A stretch of 64,000 bases of DNA from Abditibacteriaceae bacterium. Its GTDB lineage: Bacteria; Armatimonadota; Abditibacteriia; Abditibacteriales; Abditibacteriaceae. The position numbers and the translations under genes are program-made. Where the stretch lies: positions 124,001-188,000 of the forward strand of contig JAFAZH010000002.1 of NCBI GenBank assembly GCA_019239895.1, in the 5' to 3' direction. The notes under the pieces were generated by a model. That model worked only from the letters and a program-made list of their open reading frames with translations. It was not told where the DNA came from and did no database searches. Positions 42,759 to 51,239 of this stretch are shown in pieces; the first letter of the stretch is position 1, and each line of letters starts with the position of its first letter.

Positions 42759-43325
42759 TCACTTTGTTTCCTGTTCATCTTCCGGCTCATCCATAATTTC
42801 ACCGGTTTGGAAATCAGCCTTAAAAGAGCCATGCATGGAATAGTCGCCGGTGCCATAACCCTCCCCCAAGAGGAGCGTGGCCAACTCATTGGCAAAATCG
42901 TCGAGGTAGCTTTTGGCACGCTCTACAGGAGGTAAGTTTGCGTAGTAGGAACGTAGGTGCTCAGGAATAACAGGCGAAGTTTGTGCTGATTCAGCATCCG
43001 CCAGTTGCGCCGCTAACTCCTGCGCACTGAGGCTCTGGCTGCCCACAAAAGCTTCTCCGAAATAGGCAAAGCCTTCATCACCGCCACCATCGTACTGGCA
43101 GCGCACGGCTATCACTCCCATGCCTTGTAACATCTCACAGACGAACTGGGAAACTTCATCCAGTTGCCCCGGTGTGAATTGCGCCTGGGCAGGCTGATAA
43201 GAATGCATCTGGCCGTCTGTGCCATGCTCAAAACCTGCTGTCTGTGCAGCGATGTCACCGCCGGCGTCCCCGGCCATCTCGCGCCATTCATCATACGTTT
43301 CTTCATCAATGCTGAAGTAAGGCAT
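42759..43325 (-). CDS. Uncharacterised acidic protein (DUF6878-like)
   Basis: The 188-residue acidic protein contains VRCQYDGGGDEGFAYFGEAF and LLGEGYGTGDYSMHGSFKADFQTGEIMDEPED, similar to the DGxGDSG core and the acidic C-terminal motif of DUF6878-type proteins. GGGAGG precedes the ATG. It is coupled to the DUF6915-like gene. The family call is tentative and no function can be given. Confidence 0.55.
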   Translation of the reverse strand: MPYFSIDEETYDEWREMAGDAGGDIAAQTAGFEHGTDGQMHSYQPAQAQFTPGQLDEVSQFVCEMLQGMGVIAVRCQYDGGGDEGFAYFGEAFVGSQSLSAQELAAQLADAESAQTSPVIPEHLRSYYANLPPVERAKSYLDDFANELATLLLGEGYGTGDYSMHGSFKADFQTGEIMDEPEDEQETK

Positions 43326-43385
43326 ACTTTCAATCCTCCCGACAGATGCACGCTGTTAGGCTAACAAGAACTAACACCTAACTTC

Positions 43386-44429
43386 TCATTCCGCCAAGCA
43401 TTTAAGCACAAGTTCATTAAACTGTTGTGGATGCTCCACATGGGGCAGCAGCATGGCTTCATCTATAATGGACAGCCGCGCATCAGGTTTGAGGGCCAGC
43501 CATTCGGGAGCGGTGTCGAGACCATTCAACATGGCGTTACGGCCCCAGACTAAGAGAGCAGGAATTTCCAGGCGGCTCCAACTTTCTCGCCAGTCAATAT
43601 CCAAGAGACCACCCAATAGCCAGGACAGGCCATATTTCGAGCCGTTTTGATGCGCCGCCACATGGTAGCGCCGGACTAAAGATTCATCTACCCGTGACTT
43701 ATCGAAGTACAGTTGGTGGCAAGCAAACCTCTGGATATTCTGGCGCGATGCAATGAAATTATAAAAGGCAGCGCCGACCACTGGCCAGCGCAACAGGCGA
43801 TAGATCATCTCCTGGGGCCACTCAAAAGCCATCGCCTTGCCTGCCGACGCTTGCTCTGCCGGGCAAACCAGAATCAACTTTTGAATCAGCTTAGGCGCCC
43901 GTCGCGCCGCTTCGACAGCAAAGGCACAACTCTGGCTGGAAGCAATCACAGCACAGGGTTCAGCAATAATGTCTTCCACAAAGTATTGCACCTGTTCGAT
44001 GAATTCCTCTGCCCAACATGGTTCATCAGGTTTATCGGAAAGTCCCCAGCCTATAAAGTCGAGGGCATAAACCGTATGTTGTTGCGCCAGTGCCCGGAAA
44101 TTATGCTCCCATTCCATCATGGAATTCCCGGCTCCCAGCCCATGCAGCAACAACACCGGAGAACCGGTGCCACTGACGGTATAAGCGAGATCGCCGTGGC
44201 GTGTTGGGTAGCGATTAAAGGTGCCGCCCAACTCGTTATCCAATGGCGGCGTGCGCAGCGAGATAATAGCGTTAGTCGCCGCCATTGCCCCTAAAGCCAC
44301 ACCGGTAATTTTGGCTACGGTTTTCAACGCGCCCCAGGTGCCCGCGCCGTGCCCATTACAGTCTTTGGCCAAGGCCAGTTCGCCTGGCGTGTCATGATCC
44401 GCTTCAATCAGCGTAGAATTATATTTCAT
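43386..44429 (-). CDS. Alpha/beta-hydrolase-fold protein with altered catalytic motifs
   Basis: The 347-residue protein has the fold markers VLLLHGLGAGNSMMEWE (oxyanion HG), VYALDFIGWGLSDKP and LKLILVCP. The nucleophile elbow reads ASSQSCAFA instead of GxSxG, and the acid position WGRNAMLNG lacks the usual Asp (WGxxD). The His is present (LPHVEHP). It may be a weak or non-catalytic hydrolase-fold protein, or use a shifted acid. The N-terminal 75 residues include a hydrophobic stretch (VALGAMAATNAIISL) that may anchor it to the membrane. Substrate unknown. Confidence 0.78.
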   Translation of the reverse strand: MKYNSTLIEADHDTPGELALAKDCNGHGAGTWGALKTVAKITGVALGAMAATNAIISLRTPPLDNELGGTFNRYPTRHGDLAYTVSGTGSPVLLLHGLGAGNSMMEWEHNFRALAQQHTVYALDFIGWGLSDKPDEPCWAEEFIEQVQYFVEDIIAEPCAVIASSQSCAFAVEAARRAPKLIQKLILVCPAEQASAGKAMAFEWPQEMIYRLLRWPVVGAAFYNFIASRQNIQRFACHQLYFDKSRVDESLVRRYHVAAHQNGSKYGLSWLLGGLLDIDWRESWSRLEIPALLVWGRNAMLNGLDTAPEWLALKPDARLSIIDEAMLLPHVEHPQQFNELVLKCLAE

Positions 44430-44818
44430 TAATAGCTCGCAGTTCTTCTTTCGATTGCGCTTCGGTTAGTTTGGAATATGGCGCGTCTGTATGCTACAAT
44501 GAAGCCAATCAAGAAAATCCTCACCTCTGTTGTTAAAGATAGCAAACCTAGCTCATAACGTGGAACTTATGCTGATAATTTCTTGATAGTCCACCCGGAG
44601 CCATAAAGAGTTAATCAAAGGAGGCGGCATTATTTTTGCGAATAGGGCGACTCAGGAGTGAGTATTGTATCCATCTACTAAGTCGTGCCCTGTCTACTTT
44701 GCTTTGGGCAGATAATTCAAATTTTGAAATCACTAGCAGAACTGTGTCAAGACGAATCTCGTTAGACGCAACGAATTGTCTTGTGTGGATGGACACCTTA
44801 ATTAATGGGAGAGAAGAA
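44430..44818 (+). other. Long leader/intergenic region with candidate promoter
   Basis: TTGGAA (44471-44476) and TACAAT (44495-44500), 18 bases apart, could drive the lipoprotein gene, leaving a leader of more than 300 bases. The leader contains an unexplained AAAGGAGG near 44617 and an imperfect hairpin around 44745-44790. No known riboswitch or RNA gene was recognised. Confidence 0.4.
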
Positions 44819-45334
44819 ATGATGACAGGCCGCTTGAAACACAAAGCTTTTGTACGTCCCACCACGCTGTTTTTAACGACTGCCCTAACGTTGCCGCCAC
44901 TTTTAGCCGGTTGTGGCAGTGGCAATAGCGCCGGTTCTGGTTCTCCCCCGCCGCCGCCAGTTGACGATACACGCGGTGGGACAGTGGCAGCTCAGGCTCC
45001 AGCCGCAGCCCCTCAAAAGCACGGTCTCAGTAACAAGCAAAAAGTGGTGCTGCTCGTCGGGGCGGCTGCGCTATATTACATGTATCGGCAGCATCAGAAG
45101 AAGGCGCAGGCACAGGGCCAGAACATCCAGTATTATCGTTCCAAGAATGGACGCATCTATTATCGTGACCCTCAAACGCACCAGGCGCATTGGGTAACCC
45201 CACCAGCCAATGGTATTGAAGTACCACAGTCTGAAGCGGGAGATTATCAGGGAATACAGGGTTATGACCGCAGCACAACAGGCCGCGATGTTGGCACTTT
45301 GTTCCCAGCCGCCCCCGCCGGAGCCGGTGGGTAA
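44819..45334 (+). CDS. Lipoprotein with a second membrane segment
   Basis: From this ATG the 171-residue product has a signal peptide ending in LLAGC, a Gly/Ser/Pro-rich linker, a hydrophobic segment (KVVLLVGAAALYYMY) and a Tyr/Gln-rich C-terminal region with YYRSKNGRIYYRDPQTHQAHWV. GGGAGAGAAG lies just before tandem ATGs. A TTG-initiated frame 61 codons longer exists but would bury the signal peptide. No family recognised; the next gene encodes another Asp/Tyr/Pro-rich small protein and may be co-transcribed. Confidence 0.65.
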   Translation: MMTGRLKHKAFVRPTTLFLTTALTLPPLLAGCGSGNSAGSGSPPPPPVDDTRGGTVAAQAPAAAPQKHGLSNKQKVVLLVGAAALYYMYRQHQKKAQAQGQNIQYYRSKNGRIYYRDPQTHQAHWVTPPANGIEVPQSEAGDYQGIQGYDRSTTGRDVGTLFPAAPAGAGG

Positions 45335-45400
45335 TCGCCTTCTATCTGGAGCAAAGATTTGCTGCAATCTACCGATGTAAGATAAACAAAGGAGACTATA

Positions 45401-45682
45401 ATGGGACTCTTAGATGCGCTTCTAGGCCAGGTCCAAAACGCTATTCTCAACCACACAGACGAGCAAAATCAAAATCCCACCCAAGCCTACAATGCCGCCC
45501 CGTTACTGGGTACCATTCAAAACTTGTTTGGCCAGCACGAGGAGAACCTTAATTCGCAGTTTGGCAATGTCCAGTCTTCCAGCCAAGACCCTTATGGCGA
45601 TCCTGCCGATCAGGGAGGCGGATTCGGTAACGTCCGTTCAGCCAGTGAAGACCCCTATGGTGATCCTGCTGACCAGCAGTAA
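45401..45682 (+). CDS. Small acidic protein with DPYGDPADQ repeats
   Basis: This 93-residue protein starts with an amphipathic helix (GLLDALLGQVQNAIL) and is otherwise Gln/Asn/Asp-rich. The unit FGNVxSxSxDPYGDPADQ occurs twice at the C-terminus. AAAGGAG precedes the ATG and an intrinsic terminator follows. I recognise no family. It is 66 bases after the lipoprotein gene and may be expressed with it. Confidence 0.6.
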   Translation: MGLLDALLGQVQNAILNHTDEQNQNPTQAYNAAPLLGTIQNLFGQHEENLNSQFGNVQSSSQDPYGDPADQGGGFGNVRSASEDPYGDPADQQ

Positions 45683-45705
45683 CACAAAACTCGTTGAACA
45701 AGGTT

Positions 45706-45746
45706 AAATAAAAGGCAGAAGCATGAAACGCTTCTGCCTTTTATTT
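45706..45746. terminator. Bidirectional intrinsic terminator
   Basis: AAATAAAAGGCAGAAGC pairs perfectly with GCTTCTGCCTTTTATTT around a seven-base loop, between convergent genes. Confidence 0.88.
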
Positions 45747-45770
45747 GTATCTGACGGAAGCGGAATTACA

Positions 45771-46835
45771 TCAGGCCACATCTACAATAGCTTTGACGCA
45801 ACTCTCACGATTGGCCACCACGTATTCAAAGGCCGTGGGCACTTCCGCCAGAGAAAACCGCTTGGAGATGAGGGGCTTTACATTCACTTTGCCTGAAGCT
45901 AAAAGATTCACACCAGTCGGGAAGGTATTGTTATAGCGGAAGATGGGGCGGAGTTTAATTTCGCGGACAATTAAATCACTCACGTTGATGGTTGCAGTGT
46001 CACCAGGCGGTAAACCGATTAATACTACTGTAGCACCAGGACGCGCTGCTGCAATACCCGCGTTGAGGGCGGCTGGATGACCTGCCGCTTCAATGCAAAC
46101 ATCCGCGCCGCGACCTTCGGTAAGAGAATGAGCTACTTCTTTTAGCTCCTCCGCATTGCCCTGTACCACATGCGTGGCACCAATCTCCTGAGCCACTTTC
46201 AAACGGGCGGCCACCACATCACTGATAATCACATTGGCTGCGCCAGCCGCTTTTGCGGTTAGCAGATTCATTAACCCGATGGGGCCAGCCCCCGTGATGA
46301 CGACCGTATCACCCATGACAATCGGCGCAACCCGCGAAGCATAAATGCCGGTGGACATCGGCTCCACCATCGCGCCTTCTTCTAACGACACATTATCCGG
46401 CAGCTTAAAGCAAAAATTCGCCGGATGGTTCACATAATCGCAAAAGGAGCCGTGATCGGGCGGCGTGGCAAAGAAGAAGATGTCAGGGCACAGATTATAC
46501 TCGCCCCGCTTCATATAATAGTGTGAAATGGCATTAGAAAGGCGCGGCACGCCCGGCTCAATGCACACCCGGTTACCCGGTTGAAGGTGGGTCACATTAG
46601 CCCCAACTTCGACCACGGTACCCGCACACTCATGTCCTAAGATCATCGGCTCGCGCACTATGAAATCTCCAATACGACCATTCTCCCAGTAATGCACGTC
46701 CGAGCCGCAAATGCCGACTTTGTTAATCTGAATGCGCGCCTCGTCCGCCCCCGGCGCACCGGGCGCAGCGACTTCTTCTACGCGTAAATCGCCCACTCCA
46801 TGCAAAACCGCAGCCTGCATTGTTCCATTGTTCAT
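45771..46835 (-). CDS. Sorbitol/xylitol dehydrogenase-type zinc alcohol dehydrogenase
   Basis: This 354-residue medium-chain dehydrogenase has the catalytic zinc residues in GICGSDVHYW and GHECAG plus a nearby Glu, and the NAD motif ITGAGPIGLMNLL. The structural-zinc lobe has lost its cysteine cluster (EPGVPRLSNAISHYYMKRG), as in animal sorbitol dehydrogenases, and YNLCPDIFFFATPPDHG is a polyol dehydrogenase hallmark. It oxidises a polyol to a ketose with NAD. GGAGG precedes the ATG at 46835. It is last in a run after a sugar ABC permease and binding protein, suggesting polyol uptake and oxidation. Confidence 0.88.
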   Translation of the reverse strand: MNNGTMQAAVLHGVGDLRVEEVAAPGAPGADEARIQINKVGICGSDVHYWENGRIGDFIVREPMILGHECAGTVVEVGANVTHLQPGNRVCIEPGVPRLSNAISHYYMKRGEYNLCPDIFFFATPPDHGSFCDYVNHPANFCFKLPDNVSLEEGAMVEPMSTGIYASRVAPIVMGDTVVITGAGPIGLMNLLTAKAAGAANVIISDVVAARLKVAQEIGATHVVQGNAEELKEVAHSLTEGRGADVCIEAAGHPAALNAGIAAARPGATVVLIGLPPGDTATINVSDLIVREIKLRPIFRYNNTFPTGVNLLASGKVNVKPLISKRFSLAEVPTAFEYVVANRESCVKAIVDVA

Positions 46836-46858
46836 ACTATTGTCCTCCAAACATATTC

Positions 46859-46959
46859 AACACAAAGGGCACAAAGATTACACAGAGTTCACAAAGTAAT
46901 GTTTTGTAAGTGCTGAAGCCATCTTTCATACAGGCTCAAATCTTTGTGCCCTTTGTGTT
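46859..46959. repeat. Fold-back repeat, AACACAAAGGGCACAAAG family
   Basis: Perfect 20-bp arms (46859-46878 and 46940-46959) lie between the permease and dehydrogenase genes. Confidence 0.88.
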
Positions 46960-46969
46960 AAAAATAAAA

Positions 46970-47932
46970 TCAATGCACTCTACGCTGACGCCACTGGTCT
47001 ATAGCGACCGAAGCGATAACCAGAGCGCCAATGTAAACCATCTGTAAGAATGGGTCTACATCTAACAGGTTCGATCCATTCCGCAATACCGCCACCAGCA
47101 ACGCGCCAATCAGCGTGCCTGCGATAGTGCCTTCACCACCCAGCAGGGAGCCACCACCAATGACCACAGCAGCAATGGCATCAAGGGGATAATCGGTTCC
47201 CGCATTCGGTTGCGCGGAGGTGGCACGCGATACTTCGATCATGGCAGCTAACCCCGTCAGGGCACCGGCGAGGGTATAGACGAAGAAGATAACCTTACGG
47301 GCATCTACCCCGGCAAATCGCGCCGCCTGCGGATTGCCACCCACAGCATAAATCGAACGTCCTACAACCGTATGGCGCAAGATGAGATAACACACGAACG
47401 CACACACTAAAATAAGCCAGAGAGGGACGGGCAAGCCCAACAAGTTACCATTGCCCAGTGTTTGAATCCCCGCCGTCACTACATCAATCGAGCGCCCGGA
47501 GCCACGAATATAGGCCAGTCCTCGTGCCATACCCATCGTGCCGAGCGTGGCGATAAAGGGGGGCAGCTTAAAGATGCCAACTAATAAAGCATTGAATGCG
47601 CCCCATGCTGCTCCCAGAGCAATGCCAGATAGAATACCGGCGAGGAGAGAAAAGCCATGTCCTCCTTGATCCGCAGGTAGCATCAGCCAGGCCGCCCCGA
47701 CGGCGCTAAAAGCCGCCACACTGCCCACGCTCAGGTCAACACCGCCCGAAATAATCACGAGGGTCGCGCCAAACGCGATGAGGATAATAACCGAGTATTG
47801 GCGGGCGATATTAAAGAGGTTATCTAGGGTGCGAAACTGAGGCGACCGGATGGAAAAATAAATCGCCAGCACCAGTAACCCGGCCAGGGGCAGCAGACGG
47901 CGCAGCAAAGTCGCAGCAGAAGAGGAAGACAT
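46970..47932 (-). CDS. Sugar ABC transporter permease (RbsC type)
   Basis: The 320-residue hydrophobic protein has about nine membrane segments, the GGVDLSVGSVAAF motif near residue 66 and the cytoplasmic GGNPQAARFAGVDARKV loop that contacts the ATPase in the ribose/xylose branched permease family. It forms the channel for the binding protein encoded 33 bases upstream. The ATG at 47932 is preferred to an upstream TTG; neither has a clear ribosome binding site. No RbsA-type ATPase gene is present in the cluster. Confidence 0.9.
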   Translation of the reverse strand: MSSSSAATLLRRLLPLAGLLVLAIYFSIRSPQFRTLDNLFNIARQYSVIILIAFGATLVIISGGVDLSVGSVAAFSAVGAAWLMLPADQGGHGFSLLAGILSGIALGAAWGAFNALLVGIFKLPPFIATLGTMGMARGLAYIRGSGRSIDVVTAGIQTLGNGNLLGLPVPLWLILVCAFVCYLILRHTVVGRSIYAVGGNPQAARFAGVDARKVIFFVYTLAGALTGLAAMIEVSRATSAQPNAGTDYPLDAIAAVVIGGGSLLGGEGTIAGTLIGALLVAVLRNGSNLLDVDPFLQMVYIGALVIASVAIDQWRQRRVH

Positions 47933-47965
47933 AGTTAAGGGCAATTCTTAAATAGGAGTTTGGCG

Positions 47966-49048
47966 CTACTGCAATAACTTCTTGCTATCTGGGTCGTTCA
48001 TGTTGGCCTTGGTGATGAGTTTGACACCGGTATCAATGCGCGGCTCAACCTTTTTACCGCCTTTGTTATCTACAATCGCCTTGACGCCCTCAAAGCCCAT
48101 TTTATAAGGATTCTGCACCACAAGTGAATCAATGTCGCCCTTAGTTAATCCCTCTGTCAAGGTCGGAGCGGAGTCAAAGCCGACAATCTTTACCTTGCCC
48201 GTTAATTGGCGGTTGCGCACGGCGTTTAAGGCCCCAACCGCAGAAGTTTCATTCGGGCCAAAGATAGCCACGATGTCGGGGTGCCCGGTGAGCATATCCT
48301 GCGCCACGTTCATGCTGATGGTGCGGTCAGACTGCCCATACTGCGAGCGGATGACATGTATATTGGGGAATTTCTTTTTAACCGTGTCCTCGAAACCCTT
48401 TTCGCGGTCTTCGGTGGATTGCGAGTTTGCCTGCACAGGCACCATGCCGACATTACCCTTGCCGCCTGTAATCTGCCCCATACGTTCGCCCGCTAATTCG
48501 CCACCGTGATAATTGTTGGTCGCCACGAAAGAAATGCGATTTTTGGTCTGGGCATCGCTATCGAAAATGACTAATGGAATTTTAGCGGCGGCAGCCTTAT
48601 CAATCACTGGCACAAGGGCCGTGCGATCAATGGGGGCCACGACGATGCCATCCACTTTTTTGGTGACAGCATCTTCGACAATCTGAATCTCCTGCTGCAC
48701 ACCGTTACCTTCTTCCGAAGGGCCATTCCAGATAATATCAGCGCCAAATTGCTTGCCCGCATCTTCGGCCCCTTTCTTAACCGCCTGCCAGTAGACATGG
48801 GTCAAGCCTTTGGGAATCACCTCAACGCGCAACTTGCCGCCCCCCGCGCCTGCCCCGGTGCTTGCATTAGTACTGGAGCTTGCATTGTCAGTTGCGCCGT
48901 TGCTCGTTGTAGTTGTAGTGCTGCTCTGCGCCGTGGTCGTGGTGGAATTGGTCGTGCTATTATCGGTACCGGATGAGCCACAGCCCGCTAACAGCATAGC
49001 TCCGCTGATTGCACCTGTTGATAATGCCGTCCAGAGAAAACGTTTCAT
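47966..49048 (-). CDS. Sugar ABC transporter substrate-binding lipoprotein
   Basis: The 360-residue product has a signal peptide with lipobox LAGC (Cys23), a Ser/Thr/Asn-rich linker of about 45 residues, and a type I periplasmic binding fold starting LRVEVIPKGLTHVYWQAV, with GIVVAPIDRTALVPVIDKA and FGPNETSAVGALNAV as in ribose/galactose-type binding proteins. It would capture a sugar or polyol outside the membrane for the adjacent permease. AAAGGAACAAC precedes the ATG at 49048; the frame extends 29 codons upstream without a signal. Confidence 0.9.
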   Translation of the reverse strand: MKRFLWTALSTGAISGAMLLAGCGSSGTDNSTTNSTTTTAQSSTTTTTSNGATDNASSSTNASTGAGAGGGKLRVEVIPKGLTHVYWQAVKKGAEDAGKQFGADIIWNGPSEEGNGVQQEIQIVEDAVTKKVDGIVVAPIDRTALVPVIDKAAAAKIPLVIFDSDAQTKNRISFVATNNYHGGELAGERMGQITGGKGNVGMVPVQANSQSTEDREKGFEDTVKKKFPNIHVIRSQYGQSDRTISMNVAQDMLTGHPDIVAIFGPNETSAVGALNAVRNRQLTGKVKIVGFDSAPTLTEGLTKGDIDSLVVQNPYKMGFEGVKAIVDNKGGKKVEPRIDTGVKLITKANMNDPDSKKLLQ

Positions 49049-49200
49049 GTTGTTCCTTTGCCCTTTAGGTTTCCTGGGGTTTCGGAAGGTTATTATAACA
49101 ATGCCTTCTATCTTGTGGGGTAAATAAAGCCGCACTCGTTGCTTAACCTCGCAAAGCGCATCGGCATTTTGGCTACACTACAACCGAAAGCAAACCCATA

Positions 49201-50088
49201 ATGACCAGTTCTGATTCGCTCATCAGCAGCATCTATGACCCGGCCAGCGCAGCGGCAACCCGCACCCTGCTGGCTGAACTGGGCGCAGCACCAAACCGCA
49301 CTCTGGGCCAGAACTTCCTGATTAACCGGGGTGTGCTGGATCGTATCGTGGAAACTGCCTCTGTCAGTGCCGAAGATGCCGTGCTGGAAGTCGGCCCCGG
49401 TTTAGGTGCCCTGACTTGCCGTTTAGTCAGTCGTGCCGGGCAAGTGGCCGCTATCGAAAAAGATGCTCAGTTCATCAGTCTCCTCCAGCGCCATTTACCA
49501 GCACCTAACTTTCATCTGGTGCCAGGGGATGCCCTGCAAGTTGCTTGGAGCGACTTGCACCTACCAGAAACTCATGTAAAAGTGGTAGCCAACCTGCCGT
49601 ACTTTATCTCCAAACCAATGCTGCGCCGTTTATTGGAAGATTGGCGTCCGCACCTGCAAAGTGCCACCTTAACCGTGCAACGCGAAGTCGCTGATCGTAT
49701 TGCAGCACCGCCGAATACCTCCGCTTACGGCCCAATGGCGATTATGACACAGCTTTATGCCTCAGCGCGGCGCGTCTTCGACATCAGCCCCGGTTCGTTC
49801 TTGCCACCACCCGCTGTGACCTCCTCCGTAGTGCATATTCAAATCAAGCCCGCGCCCAGCGTGCATCTCGAAGACGAGCGAGTCTTCTGGAATGTGGTGC
49901 GAGTTGCTTTCGGCCAGCGACGCAAGCAACTCGGTAAAGTGCTGCAAAGCATCATTAGCGATAAAACCGCGCTAGCTTCTATTTTGGAGACACAAAGCAT
50001 TAACCCGCAACGGCGCGGTGAAACCCTCAACCTGGAAGAATTCGCACGCCTCTCTAACTACCTGGCTACGCTTAAAAGTGAATTTTAG
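49201..50088 (+). CDS. rsmA: 16S rRNA (adenine-N6,N6)-dimethyltransferase
   Basis: The 295-residue methyltransferase has the SAM loop VLEVGPGLGALT, the acidic AIEKDAQF, and the catalytic NLPYFIS motif of KsgA/RsmA, plus GQNFLINRGVLDRIV near the N-terminus. It dimethylates two adjacent adenines in helix 45 of 16S rRNA late in small-subunit assembly. Its last codons and stop are inside a repeat arm (GAATTTTAGCCACAG). ispE follows after a fold-back repeat, a pairing common in many bacteria. Confidence 0.95.
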   Translation: MTSSDSLISSIYDPASAAATRTLLAELGAAPNRTLGQNFLINRGVLDRIVETASVSAEDAVLEVGPGLGALTCRLVSRAGQVAAIEKDAQFISLLQRHLPAPNFHLVPGDALQVAWSDLHLPETHVKVVANLPYFISKPMLRRLLEDWRPHLQSATLTVQREVADRIAAPPNTSAYGPMAIMTQLYASARRVFDISPGSFLPPPAVTSSVVHIQIKPAPSVHLEDERVFWNVVRVAFGQRRKQLGKVLQSIISDKTALASILETQSINPQRRGETLNLEEFARLSNYLATLKSEF

Positions 50089-50248
50089 CCACAGAACCAC
50101 ACGGAAGGACACGGAAAGAGAAGAGGATGGAGGATAGAAGATAGAGGATCGCAAGAGCCATGCAGAGGCCAGTTATCCTCTGAGTACAGTAGCTATCCTC
50201 GATCTTCCATCTTCTATCCTCGTTTGCCATGTGCTTCTGTGGCTAAAA
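50084..50248. repeat. Nested fold-back (TTTTAGCCACAGAACCACAC arms around GAGGATAGAAGAT core)
   Basis: The outer arms (TTTTAGCCACAGAACCACAC at the left, GTGCTTCTGTGGCTAAAA at the right) match the 33.3-kb family, and the core GAGGATGGAGGATAGAAGATAG with CTTCCATCTTCTATCCTC matches the 37.9-kb family. The left arm includes the rsmA stop codon. Confidence 0.85.
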
Positions 50249-50255
50249 TAAAATC

Positions 50256-51212
50256 ATGTTAATTTGTCGTTCGTCGGCTAAGGTAAATCTCACCCTTGAC
50301 GTGCTATCGCGGCGTAGTGATGGTTATCATGAATTGCAAAGTGTCGTGCATACCATTGGGTTGTGGGACATCCTGACCTTTGAGTTCAACTCAACGCCAG
50401 GACTTTCCCTGCGCTGCAATGACCCCCAATTGGAAAATGATAGCAACCTCTGTTTAAAAGCGGCGCGTGCCTGGCAAGAAGTAGCGGGCCGGGGTGGAAC
50501 TCAATATTTCGATGGTGTTCGCATCACTCTGGAGAAGCACATCCCCTCCGGCGCGGGGTTAGGGGGTGGCAGCGGCAATGCAGCCGCGACTTTGTTGTCG
50601 CTAAATCATAAGTTTGATAATCCCCTGAGTGATGCAGAGTTACTGCGTTTAGCGACTTCTCTGGGGGCCGATGTGCCGTTGTTTGTGCGTGGTGGTTGCG
50701 TCCTGATGGAAGGCATTGGCGATCAGTTGACGCCTTTGCCAGCGCTGGATGGCTGGTTAGTCGTCCTCAAACCTCCCATTGGCTTTAGCACCCCTGAAAT
50801 TTACCGGCAATGGGACGAACACGGCTACGTCTCAGCACGCGGCACCCAAGTCATGCAAGCGGCTCTTCAAGCGCACGATTTAAAGCAAGTGGCTAACGCC
50901 TTGCAGAATGATTTGAGTCGTCCAGCTCAAGTCTTGGGTACAGCACCGAACCAGGCCGTTGTAGCGGACATTCGGAGCCTGTGTGACTCTTTAATGGCAG
51001 TTGGCGCACTGGGCGCAGCGATGACAGGTAGCGGTTCAGCCGTTTTTGGGGTGTTTGAGAGTGAGCAAATAGCTCAGGAAGCCAGGCAATGGTTATATCA
51101 TGTAGTTGGCACAGATGGCAAAAAGGGGGTCGCTGCAATGCAGGTTATGATTGCTCCGTTTTGCCAGGACGGTGTTGAGTTCTTGAGTTCTGGCACGGTA
51201 TCTGTGCCATAA
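50256..51212 (+). CDS. ispE: 4-diphosphocytidyl-2-C-methyl-D-erythritol kinase
   Basis: This 318-residue GHMP kinase begins SAKVNLTLDVLSRRSDGYHEL, the IspE hallmark, has the ATP loop PSGAGLGGGSGNAAAT and the C-terminal GAAMTGSGSAVFG motif. It phosphorylates CDP-methylerythritol, the MEP step between IspD and IspF, both encoded at 15-16 kb. No clear ribosome binding site precedes the ATG, which follows the end of a fold-back repeat directly. Confidence 0.94.
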   Translation: MLICRSSAKVNLTLDVLSRRSDGYHELQSVVHTIGLWDILTFEFNSTPGLSLRCNDPQLENDSNLCLKAARAWQEVAGRGGTQYFDGVRITLEKHIPSGAGLGGGSGNAAATLLSLNHKFDNPLSDAELLRLATSLGADVPLFVRGGCVLMEGIGDQLTPLPALDGWLVVLKPPIGFSTPEIYRQWDEHGYVSARGTQVMQAALQAHDLKQVANALQNDLSRPAQVLGTAPNQAVVADIRSLCDSLMAVGALGAAMTGSGSAVFGVFESEQIAQEARQWLYHVVGTDGKKGVAAMQVMIAPFCQDGVEFLSSGTVSVP

Positions 51213-51239
51213 TAAATGTAAGGAGGTGCAAAGCTTTCA

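Noticed and set aside
44636-44818. TTG-started extension of the lipoprotein gene
   Set aside because: It would place the signal peptide and lipobox about 60 residues inside the protein; the tandem ATG at 44819 has its own ribosome binding site.
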